DNA from: Salvia splendens
Taxonomy: Eukaryota; Streptophyta; Magnoliopsida; Lamiales; Lamiaceae
NCBI RefSeq assembly: GCF_004379255.2
Contig: NC_056047.1
Span: 28,720,293-28,784,292, forward strand
Length of the DNA: 64,000 bases
Direction: 5' to 3'
Below the pieces are notes generated by a model. It was not told the DNA's origin and searched no databases. It saw nothing but the letters and a program-made list of their open reading frames with translations. A program made the translations under genes and the position numbers. Positions 24,601 through 36,850 of this stretch are shown here, piece after piece (within the stretch, counting starts at the first letter, position 1; each line of letters opens with the position of its first letter).

Positions 24601-25100
24601 ACTATGTGATAGCATATTTGAGCGCCCATTCAGTTTGTACACATTTATTTGGTGTCATGTGTTGCCCAAGTTGGAGATTGTTAGAAATTTGGGCTTCCAC
24701 ATGACTAATTTAATGAGTATGACTATCTTTCAGTTGTCCAATTAAAGTGATCTATTAAAGATTAAAGTTTGAGCTAATGTGTATTTATTTGTTATGGAAA
24801 TAAGTGTAGATACCATTTTGTGATTTTCTATTTGTTGAGGGATCGAGTAGAAAATAAAAGATCTTATATTTTTATAAATATAAGATTAGGTTATGGTCCC
24901 CAGACGTCAGAAGAACGTTCAATATCTCTATATTCTCTCGGCAGACTATTGTGAAGGACGTCTCTGCTCGTTTGGAAGATCCATAGCCGCCGCTGTAAAG
25001 CAATTCCACCGTTTAATTCTTGATGGATCAAGGTACGCTTCCGCTCTACAGTTTGTGCTCCTTCTCCATTGTTCTTGGTTAATCATCATAGACAGCGTCA
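24601..25100 (+). repeat. Host Copia polypurine tract and 3' LTR
   Basis: CAAGTTGGAGAT (24,668-24,679) is a polypurine tract of the plant Copia type. It is followed at 24,679 by an LTR beginning TGTTAGAAATTTGGGC. The LTR continues to roughly 25,100; its exact end and a TSD were not found. It closes the plus-strand Copia element whose 5' part is at 9,000. Confidence 0.65.
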
Positions 25101-25688
25101 AGTAATTGTTCAATTAATTATTTCAATATTTAATACCAAAAAGAAAATGTTAACAAAGATTACTTAATTTGCATTAAGGATGAGATTCCTTGTTTTGATT
25201 AATAAGTGGGAGCAGAGGAAAGGGAAGAAACCGAGAAAGAGAAAGTGGGAGAAAGTAAATATCAAAATTGAGGTGAAAATATTAAGGGTAATTTGGTCAA
25301 TTCGTAAATATTATGAGAGAAATTATATGAAAAAAGAAGAGCAAATACATGAAAAATATTCGCATGTCACGATCTCATCAATCTAGTATATTCATAATTG
25401 TCTAATAACAGAGTATTTCCTGACTAATCAAATAACACCTTAAAGTGCAAGCCCATGTTATGGGAAAATAATAAATTTTTGAACCCAACCGGAATATCTA
25501 GAACATCCCAAAGTTATTGAGCAAAAAATTATAAATAAATAAAAAAGGGCTCAAAGAAAGTAGTACTACTAATTAGCATGTATCGAAGTTCTTTTGAATT
25601 TCAATTGAACAAAGTAGATGTTACAAAATAATAAATTAAGTCCAGTAAATAAAGTTGGATACATTTGTTGAAATAATTTGAGAAGTTG
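25101..25688. other. AT-rich intergenic sequence and ABCG21 3' flank
   Basis: I see no gene here. The part next to 25,689 should contain the 3' untranslated region of the ABC transporter gene (minus strand). Candidate polyadenylation signals such as AATAAA on the minus strand cannot be ranked in this AT-rich DNA. Confidence 0.5.
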
Positions 25689-28600
25689 TTAGTGTTGGTG
25701 TCCCAACCTCAAAGCTAGATAAGCCAAAACCCTATACCCGAGAAGCATAAGCACCAAAGCAGCCACATCAACCGCCATGTTATGAATCTGGAGGGATTTT
25801 ATGGCGGGAAAATCATACGCCCTGCACGATCCATGCCCGCACTCGTAGACCTCGTTCACTGAGTATTGTACCCCGACCAAGAGCTTATAGCAGTACTGGG
25901 AGAAGGAGATGTACCTCATCCAGTCGATGAACATCGGTATGTGCTGAATGTAGTACCCACTAGCCAGTAAAAACACGAGCATCAACACCGAGGAGAGTGT
26001 CGTGGCTTGTTTGACATCCATCAAGATGGCGCCTAGGGCTAGCCCCAGCCCCTGGGCCACTAGCACGTTCAGAAGGACGATGGCCAGGGTTAGGGCAAAA
26101 GTGACGAGGGAGGGCTTTAGGCCACCCATCCAATATGTGATTGTAACAAATATGGTGGGGAGAACTAGCTCCATTGGTAGATCACCAACCATTCTTGCAA
26201 TGTAGTAAGACGAGAGGCGGTACATGCCTGAGGATCGCTCTCTCATGATTATCGGCCTCTCTAGAGGGAACACGAATATGGCATTGAACAAAGGGAAGAA
26301 ACCCCAGAAAATTGAGAAGAAAAACAACAATCCCACCTATTTGTTGAAACAAGCTTTAGTTTAGTACTACAATAGTGTTAATTTTTTTTATTTATCTTCT
26401 AGTTGGTAGTTAGTTTAGTTTATTACCTGATCTTGAATGTGATTGGCGTCGGAGTGCCACCATAGAAGTCCGGATAGAATTGAAACAGACATGACTTGGA
26501 ACATCCTTAAGCCGGAATATGATTCATGCTTTCTTTCTTTTAGTCCTCTGCTTAGTAAAACCTTAAATTGCAACCACCAGTTGGTTGTCCATTGATTGTC
26601 CCAACCTATATACATCATAAAAAATCACACAACACACAACATGAATATTGCAACATATATATACGTATGGATGGGTAGAGATGTGATCAAATGCAAACTC
26701 TAAATATCGTACAAACTTCAAACTGTGATTTGGACCGTTAGAAAATGTCAATAGATGACAAAATAATAGCAACAAAAAATGTCAACACAATGTTAACGGT
26801 TGATGCTGTGTTGACATTTTTTGTTGCTATTATTTTGTCATCTGTTGATATTTTCTAACGGTTCAGACCATAGTTTGAAGTTTGTACAATATTTAGAGTT
26901 TGCATTTTATCAGTACCCTGGATAGGTACTTATAAATATAGTGGTATTTTGATTTATTTACGTACATCTTGACGATGATTTAGTGGAATCTTGTTGCTCT
27001 TGTTGATGAATTTCTTCCTTGAGAAGAGGATGCAAATTCTTTTTGTATGAGTGAATGAGGAATTGTTTGGTTGACTGAAGATCATCTTGCCTCCCATGGA
27101 ATTCTTGATTTTGATCATCATCATCTTCCTGTCTTGGATCCGGAGTGACACCTGCATGAATGTAATTAAAAGTGGTTTAATGATTTTAGCTTATAGTAAT
27201 TAATTAATTTTATAATGGTGGCAGTGTAGAGTGGAGTCCTGGCAATTATTGAATTGGAAGCTTTATTTGGTCAAAAGCTCACACACAGGGATGGGATGTT
27301 CTTTAATTTAAACAAACAATATTTTTTTAGTTGCCCAAAAAAAGCAAAAGTTTATTATTATTGTATAGCTAACCTGGATTTATATGTCGTGGAAAAAAGA
27401 AGTGTAATTTTGAATTCAATGGATATATTATCTTTTCATTATTAGTGGTTTTGGAGATGCATATGTACGTGGCCGATGTAGCAATAGGCTTGTTGGCCCC
27501 CCCCCCCCACAATTAAATAAAACTATATATAGACCACAAAAGTGAGGAAAAAAGAGAAGTATTATTTCAGTAAAATATAGGTATTGGGGAATATATTTAT
27601 GTCAAATCAGCCATTTCGGAATTATACATAGAATCAAACTAAACCTATTCTTTTGGAGTCCAACAAAGACTATCATACGTAATTCTTACTCTTTTTAGGT
27701 CAGAAACCAATATTATATTCCATTCATCCCATTAAATTTGACGAAACCAATATTATATTTCATTCATCCCATTAAATTTGACACGTTTGCTTTTCGTCAT
27801 AAAATTTTATGTAATGTTAGAGAATAAAGTAAGACAAAGGAAAAAAGTAGAAATGATGATACTTCCATTTTAGGAAACGTTTAATTTTTATTAGGAATAT
27901 ATATAGATCGAACAATGCAATAAGACTCAAGTGTGCCTATAGTACGTATATGTATGTATATTATTAGACACATTAATACTATCTTCTTCTTCCACTAATA
28001 CTATCTCACATTAATCCGTACCTTTCATTTCTCTTATGTATTCACTATTTTTATTTATGTCTTTTATTTTACCAATTCTACATCAAAGTTGGTATAGTTC
28101 ACTATTAATATTTAATACTATTGGTATTGGAGCAAGAGAATATAAGAGTAGTAAACTCTATTCGACATAACATTGTAATAGAGAGGGACTGAATGTTACC
28201 GTTAGCAAGATCCAAGAGAAAATCAGCAGGATTGACGAAATTAAACCCTGGCTCATATCCAATAGAAGCAAAATAATCCATCGCTCTCGCGGCGGCGCCG
28301 CTATAAATAGGGCTCCCCTCCGACAGCACCACCACCTTATCGAACATCCTGAAGAGCCTGCTCGACGGCTGGTGTATAGTCGTGACGATCGTCCTCCCGC
28401 CTCGCGCCACCCAGCGCAGCGTGGCAATGATCCGCTGCGCTGTGGTGGAGTCGAGGCCGGAGGTGGGCTCGTCGAGCAGCAACAGGCTCGGGTTAACCAG
28501 CATTTCCTGCCCTATACTGACCCTCTTCCTCTCCCCGCCCGACACCCCGCGCAGCAGGGCCCCCCCTATCACGCTGTTCCCGCACCTCGTGAGGCCGAGC

Positions 28601-29282
28601 TCGGCCGCCACCATCTCTGCCTGCTCCGCCTTCTCCCTCAACGTGAGGGAGCTCGGCAGCTTCAGCAGGGCGGCGTAGGTGAGCGTCTCGAGCACGGTGA
28701 GGTGCGGGTAGAGTGCGTCGTCCTGCGCCACGAAGCCAGTGCGGCGCTTCGTGGCGCTGGAGAAGGGCCCCCCGTTGTAGGTTATGCTGCCCGAGATCTT
28801 CCCGGGCAGCCTCCCTCCCAGGGCGGTCAGGAGGGTCGTCTTGCCGCTCCCGGACGGGCCCAGCATCGCCATGAGCTCCCCGGGCCGGGCCGTGCCGCTG
28901 ACGCCGTGAAGTATGGCTCGGGTGATCTTGGGCTTCGGCGATGAGCACCAGCCTTGACCGCTCTCTATCTTGATCGAATACGACACGTCCTCGAACTGCT
29001 CCAACCATGTTAATATAATTTGTAAAGTAATTGATGATTAAGTAATTGTTTTTTTTTGTAATAAAAGCGGGCAAAGCCAGAACGAGACTACATACTAGCG
29101 ATTATAAGTAATTGTAATTTTGTTAAGTTACCTACCTTAAGAGTGATGGGGTGAAGGGAGTGACGTAGAACCGAGAAGCGGACCCGGTCGGGTTCGGGGC
29201 AGGGACTCACGTTACTTGTTGAAACGGGCGGTTCGGTTTGATTAGTTGGTGCAACTCCATTTTCTTGCTCGGGAGGCATCAT
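25689..29282 (-). CDS. ABCG21: ABCG subfamily half-size transporter, ABCG21-like, five exons
   Basis: The exons, transcribed leftwards, are 29,282-29,136, 28,995-28,200, 27,151-26,966, 26,605-26,427 and 26,336-25,689. All introns are GT-AG and the frame stays open, giving 651 aa. The start MMPPEQENG and the segment [20 protein letters not shown] resemble Arabidopsis ABCG21 (672 aa). The nucleotide-binding domain comes first: Walker A GPSGSGKT at residues 95-102, Q-loop Q140, signature VSGGE at 200-204, Walker B LLLLDE at 220-225, H-loop His258. The membrane domain in exons 4-5 has about six hydrophobic helices and the typical [13 protein letters not shown] and PAIKS segments. ABCG half-transporters dimerise, usually in the plasma membrane, to export lipids, hormones or other small molecules. 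The substrate cannot be deduced from sequence. All ATPase motifs are intact. ABCG21 fits better than ABCG14 or ABCG9 by its N-terminus; the symbol is by similarity only. Confidence 0.93.
26684..26912. mobile_element. Foldback MITE in intron 3 of the ABCG21-like gene
   Basis: The two halves of this ~229-bp block are nearly exact reverse complements: the left half begins TGATCAAATGCAAACTC and the right half ends GAGTTTGCATTTTATCA, meeting near AACGGTTGATGCTGTG around 26,800. The arms are about 100 bp. It lies wholly inside intron 3 (26,606-26,965), so the pre-mRNA would carry a long hairpin. Confidence 0.85.
27486..27510. repeat. Poly-C tract in intron 2
   Basis: A run of about 13 C residues follows GTTGG in the second intron of the ABCG21-like gene. 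It could be a site of length error in sequencing. Confidence 0.8.
27703..27782. repeat. Two 40-bp tandem repeats in intron 2
   Basis: GAAACCAATATTATAT... at 27,703-27,742 is repeated at 27,743-27,782 with one C/T difference. It is intronic and of no evident function. Confidence 0.9.
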
Positions 29283-29328
29283 TTCTTGAGACAGTAGTGA
29301 TGATGAGGAAAGTGAAATGGGGATTGTG

Positions 29329-29341
29329 GATATATATAAAG
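29329..29341 (-). promoter_or_regulatory. Candidate TATA box of the ABCG21-like gene
   Basis: On the minus strand CTTTATATATATCC lies about 50 bases upstream of the start codon at 29,282. That would place transcription start about 20 bases from the ATG, a short leader. Placement rests on spacing alone. Confidence 0.4.
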
Positions 29342-29613
29342 GAGAAGGGAAGAAGATAGTCACATGTAAAAAGAGAAAACAACACGGGAAATGGATTGCC
29401 TATTTCACTATTAGTTAAGACTAAAAGTCCTTTTTTTCACTTTTTACTAATATGTCATCATACACGTCACATCTAAATGGATCATGTATCTATTGATTTA
29501 TCCTTTTTACAAATCATGCATATCTATCTTTATATTATTTCATTACGTGTTTATGTATATTTGTGATATCATTCACCTCTATCTCAAGATAGATGACATG
29601 GGGTTATGTTATA

Positions 29614-29865
29614 CTCCCTCCATCCCTAATAATTCGTCACCATTTGACCCAGCACGGATTTTAAGAAATGTAATAGGAAGTTGGTTGAAAAATTTGGTGG
29701 CATGTAGGCCTTACTTTTATATATTAGTTTTATAATAAATTGTGAGTGTGAATGAGTTAGTGGAATATAAGGTCCACTACAAAAAATGGTAAAAATGAAA
29801 TGTCATAAATTTTTAAGGACGAACGAAAAAGGAAATAGGTAACAAATTTTCAGGGACGGAGGGAG
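29614..29865. mobile_element. Stowaway-type MITE upstream of ABCG21-like gene
   Basis: The 252-bp element has inverted termini CTCCCTCCATCCCT and AGGGACGGAGGGAG. The left flank is TA; the right flank is CA, probably a decayed TA duplication. It lies 330 bp upstream of the gene start. Confidence 0.85.
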
Positions 29866-31424
29866 CATGAGATGTGCTTGCATGTTATGGGAAAAAATAT
29901 ATTATTAAATTCTTTTTAGGTTTTAAGGTAGTTGAGACATTTGTTTTGGACACAAGATTTAAGGTAATGATGTGTTAAACTGGAAAGAATAAAGTAGAAG
30001 AGGAAATAAAGTATCAGAGAGAAAAAGGCAGAAAAGTTTTTGCAAAAAAAACACAGAATAATTCAATTACCTTATGACAACCTAAAAATAAATAACATTT
30101 TCTATGAGACAAACAAAATGTGAAATCCATTTGGAACAATTAAAGGGAGTACAAAAGGGACTAATATTACGTATAAGTTGCGTGCATCTTCGAAAATGAA
30201 ACTATATGAGATGTGTATAAGACAAAAAATGTAACAGGAAATCTTATATTCGGTTGCTTTTTTCTAGCTTTTTAAAAGTGAGTTTTATTTGCTGGAGACA
30301 GACATGTGTTTGAGCTGGAATAAGTTCTACTTAATAAGGTCCTTCAATTACTACACAATCATACCGCTCCCTTTACAACTAGCTTAATTGGAATAAATTT
30401 ACTCCAAAAATTTTAAATATGTGTTTTTTGATACTATTGTTACTGACATATTTACGATAACAATTAATGGAACAAAAAATAAAATAATCTTGAATTTATG
30501 TGCGACCAAACGTGGACTAAGCATGAAAAGATGCATGAACCAGAACTACTATAAGTCTAAAATAATTGCTCTAAACAGTGGTAACACTCATTGATAATGA
30601 GATGCCCCCCAATTTACACAAAGTAATGCAAACAAATATAAATTCCGGAATTTCCACATTCATCCACTTGTACCAACTACAAATGCAGAATTCCAAATAA
30701 AATCAATATATAAGCACAAATGTTAACATATGTTATATTCCTTGAATGTCCTGCAATAATTATATTCTTTTTGTACAAAACAGAAACTAGTTTTTTGATC
30801 GTTAATAATTGGCCCAAAGTATTTCTGCCGATATTATTTTTTAATAAAAAGAATCAATTGAGTAGTAGTATATCTGAAGTTGAGCTTGTCAAACATATAG
30901 TGTTGATTCCAGTTTCTTGCCTTTATATGTGTCGAATTCTGATTCCATAGATAAAGGTCAGTGCTAAATATTGTAACGTGTAACTTATAAAGTTAAATTG
31001 ACGAAGGTGGTGTCACCATCAAATGAAAGTGTCTTTCTATTTAAATTATTTAATTATCTATATACACATTATATGGAATGCCTTACATTATTATTCAAAG
31101 AATTATGGCAACTCTACATTTAATTCTAAAATAACCTTCACATCACCAAAATTGTATATTACTCATAAATTAAACGCAATTATTTTATAAATATAATGCA
31201 AAATATTGATAATAAAAAAATATTTTTAACACAATTGATGCAAATTATATAAGTTGGGATCAAAAGATCAACCTGTCAGGTAGATCAAAAGTTTGTGAAG
31301 AAGTTTAATCGTTTAATTAAATACGGAGTCCAACCTGTCAGGTAGATCACTATATAAGTCTCATTGGTCTCTCCTCAGTATATAAGTCTCATAGGCCTCC
31401 CATGAATTTTTATCATAAATATAA
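29866..31424. other. AT-rich intergenic DNA
   Basis: I see no gene or bounded element. A short direct repeat, CAACCTGTCAGGTAGATCA, occurs near 31,271 and 31,331 with its flanks. The longest frames are under 80 codons and look like chance. Confidence 0.5.
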
Positions 31425-31551
31425 GAGCATCCATAACCTACGCCTACCGCCACTTCACAACTCCCGGCCACATCATCATTCCCCTTATTTTCTGCGCTAG
31501 GCCACAACTCCCATAGTGGGACGCCTCCCCTTCGACGGGTTGTGAATGCTC
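31425..31551. mobile_element. Small PIF/Harbinger-like MITE
   Basis: The 127-bp element has termini GAGCATCCATAACC and GGGTTGTGAATGCTC, which match the ends of the 1.8-kb Harbinger-like element at 61,073-62,896 (GAGCATGCGCAGC and GGTTGTGGATGCTC). The TSD is not clear (TAA on the left, CTA on the right). Confidence 0.65.
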
Positions 31552-31559
31552 CTAGGCCT

Positions 31560-31920
31560 TTTGAGAAATGTCACAAGAATAATATCATGAGGGTTTTGTC
31601 CAAAGGAGACAACATCGTACTAATGTGGAGTTCGGTTGTGCACCGCCATACCTAGAAGTGGTAATAGGGCCGAGGTTCGGCAGACCTGTGTGGTCCAGGG
31701 TTAGATCGATTACTTGCACATTCTCCAATATTTATGTGTGACCTCGATTAAAACCTGTGGTTACTTGAGATATGTGTGGTCTTGGTATGATATTATATGC
31801 TTTGGGCAATGCATAGTAATGTGGAGTTCGGGCATGGATTGCAGTTTCCAACAATGGTATCAGAGTCGAGGATTGTTGGGGTCCAAACCATCCCACATCG
31901 AAAAATTAAAAAATGTACAA
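31560..31920 (+). mobile_element. LTR end with Met-tRNA primer site, possibly a TRIM fragment
   Basis: TGGTATCAGAG at 31,855-31,865 is a Copia-type primer-binding site just after an LTR-like end (CCAACA). About 20 bases later TGTTGGGGTCCAAACC ... CCCACATCG looks like the start of another LTR. Such close packing suggests a terminal-repeat retrotransposon in miniature, but a full pair of LTRs was not found. Confidence 0.35.
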
Positions 31921-34679
31921 ATAACATGTCACAACCCTATTTTGCTAAGGATAGCGAAACGGGTAATCCGCGACTATTAAGAGGGATTAACGAAGCGGGG
32001 AAAGAAAAGGGGATAGAACTCAAGAAACTTGCCGAAAATGCCAAATCGATTAATACCATAAGATAGAAGCCAAGTATTCAATTACATGGTCTCAAAATAA
32101 TCATTTCATCAACTAAATCAGAGTTCGATGGTGAGACTTGAAATTCTCATACTAAACGACTTCGTGTATGAAGACACAAATCTTCGAGAGATCCACTTGA
32201 ATAATTACTAACATCGACTCCGATCATTGCTCCTTTCTCTTGACGTTCGACCTGCACATTTATAAATACATGCAGGGCTGAGTACAGTAGTACTCAGTGG
32301 ATACGTGCCAAAAACAAAACATACATTCTATAGTTGTCATCCATCAACAGTATCACACGGGGTTTTTCTTAAAAGGCCGGAGCTTACTAAATTCTTTTGT
32401 GATCTTAAAAGTCCGACTGATCAGTCTAAGTTCTTCAAAACTCATACCATATATGTAAGTTGTGTACCGAGAAGGTGGCCACCTTCAACGGACACCATGG
32501 TCGGCCAACCTCTCTAGGATGGCTCACGGCTCTTGTGCACATTATTCCGAACAGGATTTGCGATCCTATTGGGAACCGAATTCGTTACATAGCTTTGGCG
32601 TCGCCAAAACCCTCGGGATATAGCCCCAACAAATAGGCCTAAAAAACAAACATTTTATGGCATGACAACAACTTGAAAAAAAATTACCACAACTTCATTT
32701 TAAGAAAAGGTGATACTTCATACTTTCGCAAAGTATTTGATTTATATCCACACTAATGTGCTGGATATTAAAAGAAAGCTCACCTGATACGCTTATCTCC
32801 AAATAACAACTCTCGTCTGGCCTCACTTGCCCTTGCATAATTTATCCTTTAAAAATAGCGTAGCACGCTAATTAGTACTTGGACTATTTTTCCTGATAAA
32901 AGAATGCATGCATCCTACATGATAGCAACTACATCTTAGTCTCGGCTTATAGGATTTTTTCTAAATCCTACCTCGGGCTTCACTGCTCTGCATAGTTTAA
33001 TTATTCACTTTACTACTTTGGAGAAATACTATTCTCTCTAAAATAAATATTTGGGCACTTATTTAATAAAATATGGATTCTTGAAAAATCCCTTCTTAAA
33101 TCCTTTTCCTCCGGATTTTTCTTATGGCCGCCTATGGCGTCGTGGGGCGACGCCGGTTGGCCCATTCGCTTCTCCAGCATCATTATTTTCCATCTTCGGA
33201 AACCTAGTAATTTATTCGGGAATTAATCCATCAACTTTCGAGCTCCAAGCTCATCTTCATAATTAATTCTAGCTCAAAGTAAAATAATTAGTAGGCCCAA
33301 ACTTAGTCCACTATTTAATTCCAAACCAAGCATAAATAATTCTCGGCCCACGTATAAATAATTCCCTTGGCCCAACTATTAGAAGTCTCTATTTATAGGC
33401 CAATTCACTAATTTAAAAATAGAATGGCTCATACAAATCTTTATACACCAGCTCGTTCCATTTAATTAATTTAAAGGCCCAAGCCCTTTCAATCTTAGTT
33501 GGGAACAGCCCCAATTTCTTGCTCCCTTTCACCCATCGTGCCTCTCCCTCATTCCCATTCTTTTTTTTTCCTTCCCCAATTCAAATCCCTAAATTGAAGA
33601 ACACAGCAGCACCTATCCTCAATTCCTCCGACGAATTCACGCCGCCAGCACCCCTCTCTTTTCCACCATTCGGGTTCTGCAATTCCTAGATCAAGAGAAC
33701 CGAGAGGCATCGCCTCTTCCTCCTCTCCGTCTAGCTCACTCCTGCGGCAGAGTTACGGTGGAGTCACCGATGGGGCTGAGGCGTTTTTTCGGAGCTCGCG
33801 ACCTCACCGCCTCGTCCCCGCTGCATCACCCGGCTGGCCATTCCTCCAGGCGGAGCCGCTGCGTCAGGGGAGCATGCGGTCGTCTCTCCGTCGAGCTGGT
33901 GCGCCGTCGCTCTTCCTCCTCCGCCGAGCGCTACCAGCGTCTTCTCAGCAAGGCAGCGCCATGGCTCGCCTCAACTATCGCCCACTCCTTCTCGGTTTAA
34001 AGCTAAGTCGCCCCTTCCCCTTTCCCTTTAAATATTCCGTAAATTCATTGACAATTCAGTTCGAAACTTGTGTGTTCTTACTTGCTGGAAAGTGCTTGTT
34101 ATTATCTTGCTTTACTAAGTGTTGCTTCTATGGTTCCAAGAGTTTGAGGCTCACTGGTTTGCAATTGTTCAATGTTTGACTAAATGTTGGTTCTATCTAT
34201 TGATGCTCACTACTGTTACGATTCTGGATTTAAAGCATTGCTGATCTTGTAGTTAACACTTGATTTGCTAAATCCCTGAAATATTCTATTGCTATTCTAC
34301 ATGATGCGAGAGGGTGTAGTTAGGGGTTTACCCCAGTTCGGTGAACCCTCTCGGTTTGTGGCTGCCCTCCTTGCTGCCACTGCCTCGCGCCGCCCGTTCC
34401 TCCCTCCGTCGCACTCCACGCCTGAGAATCTTGGGGCGGAATGAGTGTGTGGAGGGAAGGGGGTGATGGCTGTATTTATAGGCCAATTCATTGGCTTCTT
34501 GTGGCAGAATTTTGGGCATTGGTGTTCCTATTTTTGGCCACAAGCTTAGCTCCCTTTTGAGCTTTATAATTATGTTGATCATGCTAAATTGGTGTAAGTT
34601 TTGGGGCTGCCTCTCTTGGCTGTTATCTTAGCCTCGGTTGATGGGGAAGGAGAATATGTCGTTGCCTCTAAAGGCCTTA

Positions 34680-35848
34680 GACTATCTCCATCCGTGACAC
34701 TCACCCAACCCAACCTCAATCAACTTTTTAATAAAATATTCGTTTCTCTATCCTCCACATACACAACTCTCCCTCAATTCAACCCCCCATCAACTTTTTT
34801 AATTCCATCAGTGAATATTTTCTTTTTCATATATTTTATATTAATATTTTAATTTATAGTTAATTTAGATATATTAAATAATGTCTAACAATTATAATAA
34901 AAAAATATATGATTCAAATTTAAAGTTTTGGGCGACATTGTTTAATGTGGGAATTTCAGTAGATGTAGGAATTTGGCTTAGATTTAGAGATAATTCAAAG
35001 TTTTGTGAATACTCAGGATTTGAAAATGATTGGGGATTCTGATAAGGTGGTGCAAAATTTGGAAAATTTAGCGAACTTGGATATTCTGATGATTGTTGAT
35101 AATTTTGGGAATTAAAATAGTTTGGGAAACAAGGGCGATAATTTGGATGATTTGGATCCATAAAACCAAATTTATCAAAACAATAATGAAAGGGCGATAA
35201 TTTGGATGATTTGGTTGCTTTTGTGATGAGTTCTACATGTTAAGTGGGTATATATAGAAAAGTGAAGCACAATGTAGTGGCAAATAATAAAAAATAAAAA
35301 ATTAAAATAAAATAATAAAAAATGAAGTAGTTCGCGTCATTTTATGGAAGAGTTGCTCACATGATTTTTTTGGAATGATTTTTTTGGAAGAATAATTCAC
35401 ATGATATTTGAAAAGATATATAGAGATAAATGTAATAATCATTGAAAAAAAATTAATAATTAATAAAACAATCAAAATTTAATGTAGTGCAAAATTTTCG
35501 AGATTGAAAATGTGATGTAGAATTATATTGTTATTGTGCAAATTTATTACAACATACATGTACTCCAATAATCAAGTAATAAAAATAAATCAATAATAAA
35601 AAGTGAGAAAATAAAAATAAAAAAGAAATCAATAATAAAAAGTGAAAAAATAAAAATAAAAAAGAAATCAATATTCAGCCAATAATATGAAAACACGTGG
35701 CATGTGCCCCTCACTTTTTCTAGTGGCGGCAGGTATCTCTCGAGAGATGAGGGGCGATTGCCTGAAATTATTTTACAATTACTTTTATTTATACTTATTT
35801 TGTCTTTTATGCGTGACATTGTCTAGAATGTCACCATTGGAGGTAGTC
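34680..35848 (-). mobile_element. PIF/Harbinger-like DNA transposon, non-autonomous
   Basis: The 1,169-bp element has inverted ends GACTATCTCCATCCGTGACA and TGTCACCATTGGAGGTAGTC and the 3-bp TSD TTA (34,677-34,679 and 35,849-35,851), the duplication typical of this superfamily. It contains the start of an ORF1-type protein on the minus strand but no transposase. Confidence 0.88.
34892..35161 (-). pseudogene. Truncated Harbinger ORF1 N-terminus
   Basis: The 89-codon frame begins MDPNHPNYRPCFPNYF and is rich in Asn, Pro, Phe, Tyr and Gln. This composition and the MDPN start are typical of the N-terminus of plant Harbinger ORF1 proteins. The Myb/SANT-like DNA-binding part that should follow is missing, so the protein is not functional. 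Confidence 0.65.
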
Positions 35849-36210
35849 TTAGAGATGAGTTCACTCCTTGCTCATTCTTGTTCTTTTTCTTTCTTGGAAG
35901 ATTGATGATGTATTGCATAGATTTACATACTATTTTGAAGAAGCCTCCCACATTGAGTCTTTGTGAATCCTACTTCTAATACCTTTTTTCCTTGTCTTTG
36001 AACCTTTCTTGCAGGTACTTAGCTGCCAAAAACAATTAGAGTCTTATGGTGCCAATTTCGAGATAGATGGAGGGGAGAAGAGGAAGGATAGGAGATCTTC
36101 AACTGCAGCTTCCTTGGCTAAAGAAATCTCAACTTTTATCTCAATTCTAGCTACTACAATTCCATAGAGTAGAATTAGCTACCACTTCATTCCTCTTTTG
36201 AGAAGGGTCT

Positions 36211-36420
36211 CCCATGCTTGAAGAGAATCTTACGTGTAGCTCCATGCATCCAATTTTTATAGCTCGTTTTGTACTTTACTATACAACCCTTCCATGCTTG
36301 AAGGGAATCTTATGTGTAGCTCCATGCATCCAATTTTTATATCTCGTTTTGTACTTTACTATACACATTAGCTCCATGCATCCAATTTTTATAGCTCGTT
36401 TTGTACTTTACTATACACAT
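36211..36420. repeat. Short tandem repeats inside the large solo LTR
   Basis: A ~79-bp unit (CCATGCTTGAAG...CTTTACTATACA) occurs twice, at 36,213 and 36,292, and is followed by a third partial copy of its last ~54 bp (TAGCTCCATGCATCCAATTT...). Confidence 0.88.
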
Positions 36421-36645
36421 GTATATCCCTCATTTCTCTAATAAAAGTATTTCATTCACTTTTATCCTTACAAAAAAATTTCTTTACACTTTAATTCTCC
36501 AAACAAAAATGCTTAATTTATTCCTAAGTCGGAAATTACAACGGAAGTTCTACGTCCACACGCCTTCTAAACGACAATTAAATTAAGCTAATCAACCCGG
36601 TTTATCTCGAAAGAAAGGAACAAAATTCTGGGGCGTCACATAACA

Positions 36646-36850
36646 TATAAGTGCAACCCCTAATCTATTAGTAAAAGGTATATTTTTCAAGGGAAAGGTA
36701 TATTTTGATCCATTTTTCTCATTCTCACCGTTTAATCCATAATATTTTGAACCCCATGCATATAGTTGAGTGGATAATGGTAAATCTAAGAATTTAATGG
36801 TTGGGAAGCAAGTTTTGTACAAGATTGTGTTTGTGTGTGTTGTGTATGAA
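36646..36850. other. Spacer between two LTR-like blocks
   Basis: AT-rich, with no gene or repeat that I can support. Confidence 0.4.

Larger units (their letters stand above)
31927..36640 (+). repeat. Large solo LTR (Gypsy type), about 3.5 kb without its insert
   Basis: The block starts TGTCACAACC and ends GGGGCGTCACA, with the 5-bp TSD TAACA on both sides (31,922-31,926 and 36,641-36,645). A 20-nt stem-loop lies 13 bases from the start. A PIF/Harbinger element (34,680-35,848) is inserted in it; without it the LTR is about 3.54 kb. It has TATA-like ATTTATAGG sequences near 33,391 and 34,474. There is no primer-binding site or coding region beside it. The family is probably one of the large-LTR Ty3/gypsy lineages, but I cannot name it. 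Confidence 0.85.

Noticed and set aside
27700..27790. Possible CRISPR-like repeat pair
   Set aside because: Only two adjacent 40-bp copies without spacers, in a plant intron.
28372..29074. Open frames of 98-193 codons overlapping ABCG21 exon 2
   Set aside because: They are in other frames or strand of a GC-rich exon with clear ABC motifs; no family match.
33758..34179. Two overlapping plus frames (80 and 101 codons) in the large solo LTR
   Set aside because: GC-rich part of an LTR downstream of a TATA-like box; no recognised domain and no support from flanking exons.
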